Below are positions 6,955 through 15,157 of a stretch of 44,016 nt of DNA, one piece after another. Source of the stretch: an uncultured Eubacteriales bacterium (GTDB taxonomy: Bacteria > Bacillota > Clostridia > Oscillospirales > CAG-272); NCBI GenBank assembly GCA_949299535.1, contig CASGAQ010000010.1, forward strand, positions 1-44,016. The letters are read 5' to 3'. Below the pieces are notes generated by a model. That model was not told the DNA's origin. It saw only the letters and a program-made list of their open reading frames with translations, and did not search any database. The position numbers and the translations under genes were made by a program. Positions within the stretch are counted from its first letter, which is position 1, and every line of letters starts with the position of its first letter.

Positions 6955-9013
6955 ATTTTCATTAAAAGGTGTTTTGGCCGGGTACGGAAAAATGGTCCGT
7001 CACGGACTGCGTTATAACTGGACGCTCGGACTTATCTCATTTATAGCGCTTTTTTTGACATTGCCGCTTCCTCTGATCTTATATGAAAATGAGGATATCA
7101 GTAGAAAATTATATTTTATAGAAGATATGCTTTGGCCTAACAGGACCGCCGTTTTTGTGGTCGTATGTATACTGGCGCTCGTATTTTCCATTGTAATGTT
7201 CAAATATCTGCACAGCAAAAAATCGATAAACTTTTATCACAGTCTTCCCGTAAAAAGAGCGTCGCATTTTCTTGCTGCGCTTACAGTCTCGACGATATAT
7301 TTTATCGCTTCTTTCCTTCTGTGCGTCGTTTTATCTGTTTTAATATATCCGGACTTAATGAATTCTTATCTTTACGGACTTGCGGTGAGAATGTTCTTTC
7401 TCAACACAGCTTACTTTATTTTGTTCAGCGCCGTATTCTCTCTTTGTGCGGTGCTTACGGGAACTCTTTGGTCGCATGCGATAGTTTCGGCGCTCTTGCT
7501 TGTAATAGTGCCGTGGGTGTATTATCTTACATTGTTCTTTGTGTTATCGGGACAGCACAGTCTTTATTGGGAGGATATGTTTTTTACAAAATATATCGTG
7601 GGACCTCAATCCCCCATCTTTTTAAACGTTACATATGCCGAAGATGCGGCGTATATGAGCGTCGGAAAATTTGCCGCTGTTATCTCCGCTATACTTGCCG
7701 CGGCTTTGGCAATCATCATTGCGGCGATCTTGGTATACAGGAAAGTGCGTAGCGAGAATGCCGGCAAGACTATATTGTTTGAAACTTTTTCCGTTGTGTA
7801 TAAGTATATTTTGACTTATGTTATAATGCTTTCCGCAGGATATTTGATAGATTCTTTATTTTCGGAAAATTTCCTTTCTGTTCTCATATTCTCCGTTGCG
7901 GTGGGATTTTTGACGTTCGGACTCATAAATATGATATTTCATCAGAACCGCAAAAAATTCTTTGTCGGCATGAAACGTTCGTGGATAATGCTTGCTGTAT
8001 TTGCCGTTATATATCCGCTTTGTTATTTTGACGTGGCGGGGCTTGACCCAAAGTTTCCCGACAGCGATAAAATAGTTCAGATAGATATATATAATAACGG
8101 CGACAAGATAATCGTGAACGAGAGAGAAAGCATTGACAAGGTGATGTCTAATATGAGCGTGTATGGTGCTCATACTGGAGCATTTTATGTAGGAGCTCCG
8201 GGAACAACAGTAAGTACTGATGATATTGTTGAAAAAGGATCAAATAATATCCTTACACGTGTAAATATAAAACTCAAAAACGGATTTACTGTTTTGAAAG
8301 CTGTATATATAGCATATGAGACGGAGCCGTCTCCCGACAGTATTCCTGCGATACTTTCGGGAAAAAATGTTCTTGAAAACAAGATAGATTTCCTTCAAGA
8401 TAAAGATTTTAAAAAAATACATTTGGTTATCTCTCCCGTATATAGAGGCGGCGAAATAGACAGTTTCACACACAATCCGAATTATGAACTTGAAAGTAAT
8501 GATAAAATAGATTTTGATAAGCTCTTTGACTGTATTAGAAAAGATATGGAACTCATAGAAGATGATTTCTATACTCAACCAATTATTGCTTTTTTGGATT
8601 TTTGTACATATGAAGACCATGAACGTTGTAAAATTTATGTAACCGAGAATATGGAGAATACCTTGAATTATATTGAAACATTGATACCCGGTATGAAAAA
8701 ATCCTTGAAAGAAATATCCGAAGAATTGGAATATATTTTGATAAAGAAAAAAGATACAGAAAACCAGACAGAAAAACAGCTATATGTCTACGACGATTCA
8801 CAGATAGAGGAGCTGTTAAAACATTTTGTTTATTCTTATGAAAGTTTATATAAAAAAGTTTACTGTAACAGAGATTATATTTTCATTGATGAAGCTAATT
8901 TGAATGAAGCTAATTTGAATGAAGCTAATTTGAAATCAGTATCCGGTTATCTCGGTGATATTCCCGAAAGTATAAAAGAAGAACTCGAAAAACAGCCGGC
9001 GATAAAAAATTAA
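6938..9013 (+). CDS. ABC transporter permease, YtrC/YtrD-like, with large C-terminal soluble domain
   Basis: A 691-residue protein. The first ~400 residues hold around ten hydrophobic segments (for example GLISFIALFLTLPLPLILY, AVFVVVCILALVFSIVMF, FAAVISAILAAALAIIIAAI) and the motif KSINFYHSLPVKR common in this permease family. The remainder is a hydrophilic domain, probably outside the cell, resembling the DUF6449-type extension of YtrC/D-like permeases; that assignment is tentative. GGAGG nine bases upstream supports the ATG at 6938. Near the C-terminus a 15-base unit is repeated three times (8891-8935), giving EANLNEANLNEANLK. The stretch from about 8100 to 9000 is visibly more AT-rich than the rest of the operon. 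A terminator follows. Confidence 0.88.
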   Translation: MVLQNKFSLKGVLAGYGKMVRHGLRYNWTLGLISFIALFLTLPLPLILYENEDISRKLYFIEDMLWPNRTAVFVVVCILALVFSIVMFKYLHSKKSINFYHSLPVKRASHFLAALTVSTIYFIASFLLCVVLSVLIYPDLMNSYLYGLAVRMFFLNTAYFILFSAVFSLCAVLTGTLWSHAIVSALLLVIVPWVYYLTLFFVLSGQHSLYWEDMFFTKYIVGPQSPIFLNVTYAEDAAYMSVGKFAAVISAILAAALAIIIAAILVYRKVRSENAGKTILFETFSVVYKYILTYVIMLSAGYLIDSLFSENFLSVLIFSVAVGFLTFGLINMIFHQNRKKFFVGMKRSWIMLAVFAVIYPLCYFDVAGLDPKFPDSDKIVQIDIYNNGDKIIVNERESIDKVMSNMSVYGAHTGAFYVGAPGTTVSTDDIVEKGSNNILTRVNIKLKNGFTVLKAVYIAYETEPSPDSIPAILSGKNVLENKIDFLQDKDFKKIHLVISPVYRGGEIDSFTHNPNYELESNDKIDFDKLFDCIRKDMELIEDDFYTQPIIAFLDFCTYEDHERCKIYVTENMENTLNYIETLIPGMKKSLKEISEELEYILIKKKDTENQTEKQLYVYDDSQIEELLKHFVYSYESLYKKVYCNRDYIFIDEANLNEANLNEANLKSVSGYLGDIPESIKEELEKQPAIKN
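8891..8935 (+). repeat. Three tandem 15-base repeats inside the permease gene
   Basis: GAAGCTAATTTGAAT at 8891-8905 and 8906-8920, then GAAGCTAATTTGAAA at 8921-8935. The frame is kept, so copy-number change adds or removes five residues (EANLN), a pentapeptide-repeat-like pattern. Confidence 0.9.
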
Positions 9014-9032
9014 GTATATGAATAAACAAATA

Positions 9033-9060
9033 AACAGCAGAGCGTGCGCTCTGCTGTTTT
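9033..9060. terminator. Bidirectional terminator
   Basis: Arms AACAGCAGAGCG (9033-9044) and CGCTCTGCTGTT (9047-9058) with T-rich sequence on both strands; shared by the permease and the convergent phosphoesterase. Confidence 0.85.
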
Positions 9061-9076
9061 GCTTTTTTTTTACATG

Positions 9077-11335
9077 TTATTTTGAAAATTCTTTTACGAA
9101 GTTCTGATATCTCACTATTGCCTGAGCATGAGTGAATCTTTCAGAGTAAATTTTAAGGTCTGCCAAAGACATATCGGAAACATTTTCGTCTGCGGTTCCG
9201 TCGAAAGAGCAGTTAGCGCCGATATAGAGGATATTATGGTTATTTTCCTGAACTTTGAGCATACCGGAAACTACAGTGCTTGCTTTTTCACCGTTTACAT
9301 ATACCGAAATTGTGCTTGCAGATGTAGTTCTGGAATAAACCGCAAGGACGTGAACGAGTTCCTCGGCGGAGGACGTCTTTTCATATTCAGCCGTATACAT
9401 TTTGCTTCCGACGTATGCGTCGAAAGCAGGTCTGCCGTTTTGCTCATATACGCCGATACCGTTTCTTTCGCGTCCGCTGATAATGCTCTGTGTGCCGCTC
9501 TTGGAGCGGTTTACATAAACGGCTTCAATTGTAAGACCGTCTTCTTTTATGAAATCCTGAAGGTCGAAATTATCTGCGAATCCGTTAAGCGTGAGTTTTG
9601 CGTACTGACCTTCTTCCGAAATGTTGAGCGCGGGAAGCGTCTTTGAAACGCCGCCGTGTTTAAGCTCGGTATCGGATATCGTAGCTCCGATAAGTTCTAT
9701 CGTTGATTTGCCTTTTGTGTCCGTCGCATTGCCGTCGGAGAAATCAATATCAATATACGGTTCGGGAATAGTTGCGTTTTCAAGGTCGAGCTTTGGCTCA
9801 TATGTGTACACTACTTCGTTGCTTGCCGCGCCCCATGTATCATATGCGACAAGGCTGAAGGTGTATTTAGAACCGCGGTCGAATATGCCTGTTCCGAGGT
9901 TGAAAGACCACTCTTTCTTCATGTCCGATACCTGAGGGTTTTTATAATAGTCAGCAAGTATCTTTTTGCACGAAGAAGTCATTACATTATCGCCGTTCTT
10001 TACTGTGAGCACATAATGGTGGATAACGTCGTCATCCGTGCCGGATTTAAAGTTGACTTTAACCACAAGAATGTCTTCGCCTGTGTCGGAATTGTCTGTT
10101 ACGGAGATAGCGTCTTCCGGAAGAACGGGCGCCTGGTTTGAATTGGCGCGAGCCTCGCTGTATTTGTTGAGGTGAGAGCCGTCAGAGGAAGGAGCAGAAA
10201 TAACCCAAGGCGTCTTTATGGAAGCGTCGCGTTCAAAATCTATTCTTATAAATCTGATATTTCCGTCTTTGTCTACCTGAACAAGGTATCCGGAGGAAAC
10301 TTCGTTTGCGTCTTTCATTACGGTTGCGCTCTGCATATCTTCATAATTACCGTTTTCAATAGCCATGTACTGAACGGAACCGCAGCCGAGGGACGTGAAT
10401 TTTGTCTGCATTATTGAGCGTTCATCATTGATCGGAAAATGAAGATGTCCGCCGAATGTTACAACCTGAGGATATTTATCAAGCGTGGAAGTGAGGTCTT
10501 TTGTATACCAGTATATGCCGCTTGTAAGAAGGTCGCTGCCGTATACTGTACCGTATATCATGGGATGAGTGATAACAAAAACATATTGATTGGGGTTCTC
10601 TGCAGTGATGGCGGCAAGTTCTTGATCAAGCCACTCTTTTGTCGCAGCCTGATATTTTGCGCCGGAATCGTCTGCCCCTGAGCATGCATATGTTATCGGC
10701 TCAACGAAAAGGAAATGATATCCGTTTATGACGCAGTGGCGGCTTCCGTTTGCAGAATCGCTGCATTCAACGTCATATTGAGAATATGCGGATTCGTTGC
10801 CTTTGCCGATGGTTTCCATAAATACCTGAAGGCTGGCACCTGAAGCGCCGGAATTTCTGAAGTCGTGGTCATGGTTGCCGAGCGCGAATATCATCGGGAC
10901 TTCGGCAGGATCGAATACTTTTTCATATACTTCCTTGACCTGTGTTGCTTCCTGAATTTTTGTAGCTTGATCGCTGGTATAGGCGTTTGTAAGGTCGCCG
11001 GCAACGACTACGGCTTCAATGCCTTTTTCCGTGTAGAGCAGAGCGGTTTCCTTGAGAACTTCTAAAGCGTGCTGAACGGTGCCCGCACTTGTGGAGGTGT
11101 GTATATCGGACACCGCGCCGAACTGGAGGACGATGTTTTTATCATCGAACCCCTCCGTTACTCCTACAAACAGAGGATTTTGCGTATCCGGAGGCTGAAC
11201 GGAACTATCAGTTGTTTGAGAAGAACTTTCGTCTGTGTTTACGGGGTCTTCCGTTGTGGGAGTATCGCCGTTTCCGCAAGAGAAAAGTCCGAGAGAAACT
11301 GTCGCAACAAGTATTGATGCAATAATTTTTTTCAT
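9077..11335 (-). CDS. Lipoprotein metallophosphoesterase with C-terminal LamG-like domain
   Basis: A 752-residue exported protein. A lipoprotein signal peptide ends at LFSC20, followed by a Thr/Ser/Asp linker. The calcineurin-like phosphoesterase domain shows all the metal-binding blocks: D77-I-H79, G113-D114, G153-N-H-D-H-D158, ITHPM (~residue 230) and GHLHFP (~293). After ~370 there is a beta-rich region ending in a concanavalin A/LamG-like domain (EGQYAKLTLNGFADNF, VHVLAVYSR, ISVYVNGE, LYIGANCSF). It should hydrolyse a phosphoester outside the cell, anchored to the membrane; the substrate is unknown. The ATG at 11335 has AAGGAGA upstream. The next gene upstream on this strand shares the C-terminal domain. 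Confidence 0.85.
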   Translation of the reverse strand: MKKIIASILVATVSLGLFSCGNGDTPTTEDPVNTDESSSQTTDSSVQPPDTQNPLFVGVTEGFDDKNIVLQFGAVSDIHTSTSAGTVQHALEVLKETALLYTEKGIEAVVVAGDLTNAYTSDQATKIQEATQVKEVYEKVFDPAEVPMIFALGNHDHDFRNSGASGASLQVFMETIGKGNESAYSQYDVECSDSANGSRHCVINGYHFLFVEPITYACSGADDSGAKYQAATKEWLDQELAAITAENPNQYVFVITHPMIYGTVYGSDLLTSGIYWYTKDLTSTLDKYPQVVTFGGHLHFPINDERSIMQTKFTSLGCGSVQYMAIENGNYEDMQSATVMKDANEVSSGYLVQVDKDGNIRFIRIDFERDASIKTPWVISAPSSDGSHLNKYSEARANSNQAPVLPEDAISVTDNSDTGEDILVVKVNFKSGTDDDVIHHYVLTVKNGDNVMTSSCKKILADYYKNPQVSDMKKEWSFNLGTGIFDRGSKYTFSLVAYDTWGAASNEVVYTYEPKLDLENATIPEPYIDIDFSDGNATDTKGKSTIELIGATISDTELKHGGVSKTLPALNISEEGQYAKLTLNGFADNFDLQDFIKEDGLTIEAVYVNRSKSGTQSIISGRERNGIGVYEQNGRPAFDAYVGSKMYTAEYEKTSSAEELVHVLAVYSRTTSASTISVYVNGEKASTVVSGMLKVQENNHNILYIGANCSFDGTADENVSDMSLADLKIYSERFTHAQAIVRYQNFVKEFSK

Positions 11336-11342
11336 TGTTTAT

Positions 11343-11381
11343 CTCCTTAAATTTCCTTAATTTTCCTTAATTTTCCTTAAT
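11343..11381 (-). repeat. Tandem 10-base repeats with ribosome-binding-site-like cores
   Basis: On the minus strand the phosphoesterase ATG is preceded by four AAGGA(A/G) cores spaced exactly 10 bases apart (plus-strand CTCCTT at 11343-11348 and TTCCTT at 11353-11358, 11363-11368 and 11373-11378). Only the nearest is placed to serve as the ribosome binding site. Confidence 0.85.
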
Positions 11382-11397
11382 TTAATGTACTTTTACT

Positions 11398-11428
11398 AAA
11401 GAACGCGCCCTATAAGAGCGCGTTCTTT
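11398..11428 (-). terminator. Terminator of the LamG lipoprotein gene
   Basis: Arms AAAGAACGCGC (11398-11408) and GCGCGTTCTTT (11418-11428). The T tract on the minus strand is short, so some read-through into the phosphoesterase gene is possible. Confidence 0.65.
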
Positions 11429-11459
11429 GAAATTTCAATTAACTTGCTGCCCGTAACTT

Positions 11460-12503
11460 TCAGTTCAACATATCAGCAGCGGCTTCGTATACTTGTTTAA
11501 CTTCGTCTGCGCTGAGAGCTTTGTCGTAAAGTTTAATATCTACAACTGTAAGGTCGTTTGCAGGGAAGTCACCGTTTACGTATTTGGTTTGTACTGTGGG
11601 GTCGTTGCCTATATAGAATACGTTTGCCATATTGAATCCTTCGAAGATTTCAGTCTTGTCTGCTGCCGTGAAAGCGCCGGCTGCTGCATTGGAAGCGTTA
11701 AGAACGCCGTTGATATAGATTTCGACTTTCTTTGTCTCTCCATTGTAAACGCCGACTACATGAACAAGCTCCGTTGAGGAGGCGGAAGATGTAGCATATG
11801 CGCTGGAGTAAGCATTTTCAGCAGTATGACCTGTGATAAAGTAAGGTTTGCCGCTTGCGTCTTCGGCAAGACCCCAGCCGGAACGTCTTTTATCGCCGGC
11901 ATTTGCTTCTGTTACGCAGACGATACCGCGAACACCGCCGGTTGTTGAATTATCCAGATAGAAAGCCTCAACTGACCAGCCGCCTGTTTCGGCAACGAGG
12001 TCGTTGAATTCTTCTGCATTGTTTATTTCAGTAAAAGTAGCCTTTACCCATGTACCGACGTTTTTAATGCGAAGAGTGGGAAGAGTTTTTGTTTTGACAC
12101 CGAAAGTAACTTCGGTGTCCTCAACAGTTGCGGCAGCTGCATCGCCTGTTGTTTTTATTTCGAGTGTTACAACATTCTTAAAGTCAACTATGTTGCCGTT
12201 GCTGAAAGAGATGTGAGCATAAGGATCAACAGGGTATTCTATAGTGGGAGGTGTAACGATTTCACTTGTGGTTCCTGTTGTTGATGTTGTTGCTTCTGTC
12301 GTAGCTGCTGTAGTGGAAGTTGTTGTAGTTGCGTTTGTTGTGGATGAAGTGGTTCCGCTTGATTCATCTGTAGTTGCATCTGTCGCGGTTGTGGGGGTGT
12401 CTGTTGTTACGTTAGAATCCGTTGTTTTTTCGGGATTATCGCCACATGCAAAAACCATAGCAGACATTGCGATTACGAGAATCAGTGAAATGATTTTTTT
12501 CAT
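11460..12503 (-). CDS. Lipoprotein with Thr-rich linker and LamG-like domain
   Basis: A 347-residue exported lipoprotein: signal peptide with lipobox VFAC20, a long Thr/Ser linker (residues ~24-88, almost all T, S, A and D) and a C-terminal concanavalin A/LamG-like domain. That domain carries WVKATFTEINNAEEF, LVHVVGVYNG, VEIYINGVLN, NVFYIGND and VVDIKLYDKALSADE, which line up with the end of the phosphoesterase encoded next to it. LamG-type folds bind glycans or proteins, so a role in attachment to a surface polymer is plausible but not shown. The ATG at 12503 is preceded by GGAGG; an in-frame TTG at 12521 overlaps that site and is rejected. It has its own promoter and a terminator after it. 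Confidence 0.8.
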   Translation of the reverse strand: MKKIISLILVIAMSAMVFACGDNPEKTTDSNVTTDTPTTATDATTDESSGTTSSTTNATTTTSTTAATTEATTSTTGTTSEIVTPPTIEYPVDPYAHISFSNGNIVDFKNVVTLEIKTTGDAAAATVEDTEVTFGVKTKTLPTLRIKNVGTWVKATFTEINNAEEFNDLVAETGGWSVEAFYLDNSTTGGVRGIVCVTEANAGDKRRSGWGLAEDASGKPYFITGHTAENAYSSAYATSSASSTELVHVVGVYNGETKKVEIYINGVLNASNAAAGAFTAADKTEIFEGFNMANVFYIGNDPTVQTKYVNGDFPANDLTVVDIKLYDKALSADEVKQVYEAAADMLN

Positions 12504-12585
12504 TTTTTCTTTTTCCTCCAAAATAAAAATTTATCATTTGTTGTATAATAGTATTGGGCAAAAACGCCTATACTATATTGATATA

Positions 12586-12614
12586 TTTATACCATAAAAT
12601 CCGATTTGTGTCAA
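12586..12614 (-). promoter_or_regulatory. SigmaA promoter of the LamG lipoprotein gene
   Basis: On the minus strand TTGACA (12614-12609) and TATAAA (12591-12586) have a 17-base spacer. Confidence 0.8.
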
Positions 12615-12762
12615 TTCAAAATAAGGTTTTAATAAAGTATATGTAAAAATTTCGTAAAATTTATAAAAAATTCTTTTAAGATAATTGGAACTATTAAACA
12701 ATAGAGTAAATAAACTGAAAATTCTTGTTTTTGCTTTTCTGAAAAAAACTTTGTTTTGTGCT

Positions 12763-12790
12763 TGACTTTTAAAAAAAACAATGATATCAT
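12763..12790 (+). promoter_or_regulatory. Promoter of the thrS T-box transcript
   Basis: TTGACT, a 17-base spacer and TATCAT lie immediately upstream of the leader, placing the start of transcription near 12797. Confidence 0.6.
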
Positions 12791-12796
12791 AATAGA

Positions 12797-13020
12797 AAAG
12801 CATAGAAGCAAGACAAGCTTCGCGTGTTACCCGGACAGAGAGAGGAGCCAAGGCTGAAAGTTCCTTGCGGCAAGAACCCGCGCAAGTACCGCTTGCAGAG
12901 CCGCGCGCAGGAAATGGCGCGACGGGTACGCCCGTTACAGTGTGAAACAGAGTTAAAAATTTGAGTGGAACCGTGTTTATGCACCTCAAAGCAGGCTTTT
13001 TCCTGTTTTGAGGTTTTTTG
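12797..13020 (+). promoter_or_regulatory. Thr T-box riboswitch leader of thrS
   Basis: A tRNA-sensing leader that controls thrS by antitermination. Stem I can be traced: base GCAAG (12808-12812) with CTTGC (12892-12896), then CGCG (12821-12824) with CGCG (12879-12882). Between these 3' arms the specifier loop holds ACC at 12888-12890, a Thr codon. The upper stem has AGAGAG, an AGGA/TCCT stem and the conserved GGCTGAAAG loop. ACGGG-TACG-CCCGT (about 12922-12935) fits stem III. The antiterminator is TTTGAG, bulge TGGAACC (the T-box, 12966-12972), GTG, loop, CAC, CTCAAA. The competing terminator is CCTCAAAGCAGG (12984-12995) with CCTGTTTTGAGG (13002-13013) and six Ts. Uncharged tRNA-Thr should favour read-through. 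The first T-box bases TGGA imply a U discriminator on that tRNA. Confidence 0.93.
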
Positions 13021-13110
13021 ATTTTTCACAATGAAATTTGATTTTTCCATATCATTTACGCAGTCTTGATTTTATGAAATGAATTTATTTTTTATAAGGA
13101 GAAAAATATC

Positions 13111-15039
13111 ATGGTTATTTCTTTCGGAGAAAACAAACTTAATTTTGATTCCCCGCTTACTGTTTATGAAGCGGCTCAGCAGGCGGGGCTCATCTCACGC
13201 GAAGTTCTTTGCGCACGCGTCGACGGCGCGGTATGTGAGCTTACGCATATGCTCGACAAGGATTCCGATGTAGAACTTCTCACATTTGCAGACGCAGACG
13301 GCAAAAAAGTGTTCTGGCATACGACATCTCATATACTTGCTCAGGCGGTAAAACGTCTTTATCCCGAAACAAAGCTGACGATAGGACCTGCCGTTGACAA
13401 CGGATTCTATTATGACTTTGATTCCGATGTTTCGTTCACTCCCGAGATACTTTCCAAAATCGAATCCGAGATGAAAAAAATAGTCAAGGAGAACATCAAA
13501 CTTGAAAGATACACGCTTCCCAGAGAAGAAGCTATCAAGTTTATGGAAGAAAAGGGAGAAACATATAAAGTAGCGCTGATTGCACGCGTTCCCGAAGGCG
13601 ATGACATCTCATTCTATCGTCAGGTCGAGTTTACCGACCTTTGCGCCGGTCCTCATCTTTTCTCTACGGGTGCTGTAAAAGCATTTAAGCTTACACAGTG
13701 TACCGGCGCATATTGGGAAGGAAACTCCAACAACAAAATGCTTCAGCGCGTATACGGAGTATCTTTCCCCACGAAAGACGAACTTAATGCCCACCTTACG
13801 ATGCTTGAAGAAGCTAAAAAACGCGATCACAACAAGCTCGGACGAGATCTTGAACTCTTTACGACGGTAGATGTTATCGGGCAGGGACTTCCCATTATTC
13901 TTCCCAAAGGCGTTACTGTAATGCAGACGCTTCAAAGATGGATAGAGGACGAGGAAACAAAACGAGGATATGTTCGCACAAAAACTCCATATATGGCTAA
14001 ACGCGAACTTTATAAGATATCCGGCCACTGGGATCATTATCTTGACGGAATGTTTGTTCTCGGAGACCCTCACGATGAGACGAAAGAGTGCCTTGCGCTC
14101 CGTCCAATGACTTGCCCGTTCCAATATCAGGCTTACCTTAACAAGAAACGCTCCTACCGTGAACTTCCCATGCGTCTTGGCGAAACGTCCACGCTTTTCC
14201 GCAACGAGGATTCCGGCGAGATGCACGGACTTATACGTGTTCGTCAGTTTACTATTTCCGAAGGGCATCTTATTCTCCGTCCCGACCAGCTTGAAGAAGA
14301 ATTCAAAGGGTGTCTGGAACTTGCAAAATACTGCCTTGATACGGTAGGGCTGCTTGAGGACTGCACATTCCGTTTTTCTCAATGGGATCCAAGCAATACA
14401 GCAAAATATGAAGGTACTCCCGAACAGTGGGAGGAAGCTCAGACGGTCATGAAAAACATACTCGACCACCTCGGCGTAAAATATGATATAGGTATCGACG
14501 AAGCTGCCTTCTACGGTCCGAAACTCGATATCCAGTGCAAGAATGTTTACGGAAAAGAGGATACTATCGTTACTATCCAGATAGATATGCTTCTTGCGGA
14601 AAAATTCGGCATGTACTATACAGACAGCGACAACAAACAGAAACTGCCATATATCATTCACCGCACTTCCATAGGATGTTATGAGCGTACGCTTGCGCTG
14701 CTTATAGAAAAATATGCCGGTGCATTCCCGCTCTGGCTCGCTCCTGTACAGGTCGAGGTGCTTCCTATCTCTGAAGCATACAACGGCTACGCGGAGAAAG
14801 TCGGCAAAGCTCTTACAGACGTAGGTCTGCGCGCAGATGTCGATTACCGCAATGAAAAGATAGGTTTTAAGATACGCGAAGCACAGCTTTCAAAAGTTCC
14901 TTATATGCTTATAGTCGGCGAGAAAGAGGCTGAAACGGATTCGGTATCCGTACGTTCCAGAGACGGCAGCACGCAGACAATGACTCTTGAGGAATTTTCC
15001 GCAAAAGCCGTAAAAGAAAACGCTGAAAAGACAAGATAA
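13111..15039 (+). CDS. thrS: Threonine--tRNA ligase
   Basis: A 642-residue class II synthetase that charges tRNA-Thr. Order of parts: N-terminal TGS domain (~1-60), editing domain with HTTSHILAQAVKRL (the HxxxH site) and the later CAGPH motif, catalytic core and C-terminal anticodon-binding domain (from ~530, VEVLPISEAYNGYAEKV). Zinc ligands are expected at the Cys of RPMTCPF, the His of SEGHLIL and the His of YIIHRTSIG. The usual NCPGH stretch reads TCPFQYQ, and motif 2 reads ETSTLFRNEDSGEMHGLIRV, so it belongs to a divergent ThrRS group found in some Clostridia. AAGGAG precedes the ATG. Expression is under the Thr T-box just upstream. Confidence 0.96.
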   Translation: MVISFGENKLNFDSPLTVYEAAQQAGLISREVLCARVDGAVCELTHMLDKDSDVELLTFADADGKKVFWHTTSHILAQAVKRLYPETKLTIGPAVDNGFYYDFDSDVSFTPEILSKIESEMKKIVKENIKLERYTLPREEAIKFMEEKGETYKVALIARVPEGDDISFYRQVEFTDLCAGPHLFSTGAVKAFKLTQCTGAYWEGNSNNKMLQRVYGVSFPTKDELNAHLTMLEEAKKRDHNKLGRDLELFTTVDVIGQGLPIILPKGVTVMQTLQRWIEDEETKRGYVRTKTPYMAKRELYKISGHWDHYLDGMFVLGDPHDETKECLALRPMTCPFQYQAYLNKKRSYRELPMRLGETSTLFRNEDSGEMHGLIRVRQFTISEGHLILRPDQLEEEFKGCLELAKYCLDTVGLLEDCTFRFSQWDPSNTAKYEGTPEQWEEAQTVMKNILDHLGVKYDIGIDEAAFYGPKLDIQCKNVYGKEDTIVTIQIDMLLAEKFGMYYTDSDNKQKLPYIIHRTSIGCYERTLALLIEKYAGAFPLWLAPVQVEVLPISEAYNGYAEKVGKALTDVGLRADVDYRNEKIGFKIREAQLSKVPYMLIVGEKEAETDSVSVRSRDGSTQTMTLEEFSAKAVKENAEKTR

Positions 15040-15090
15040 AATCATATAAAATTATCAGTGCAATAAACTGCTTTCTCGTCTTATGCTCTT

Positions 15091-15130
15091 AATAAAAAAG
15101 CTCGGTTCAAAACGATCCGAGTTTTTTTAT
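15091..15130. terminator. Bidirectional terminator between thrS and mnmE
   Basis: CTCGG (15101-15105) pairs with CCGAG (15117-15121), with A-run and T-run extensions on either side; usable from both strands. Confidence 0.75.
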
Positions 15131-15157
15131 ATTTATAAACCAAGAAAAATAAATTTA

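Noticed and set aside
12797..12960. Idea that the thrS leader has an ultrashort Stem I
   Set aside because: A first reading missed the pairing. GCAAG/CTTGC and CGCG/CGCG with ACC in the loop give an ordinary-length Stem I.
13609..14661. 350-codon open frame opposite thrS
   Set aside because: It has no family motif and sits opposite a well-conserved synthetase; it is a shadow frame.
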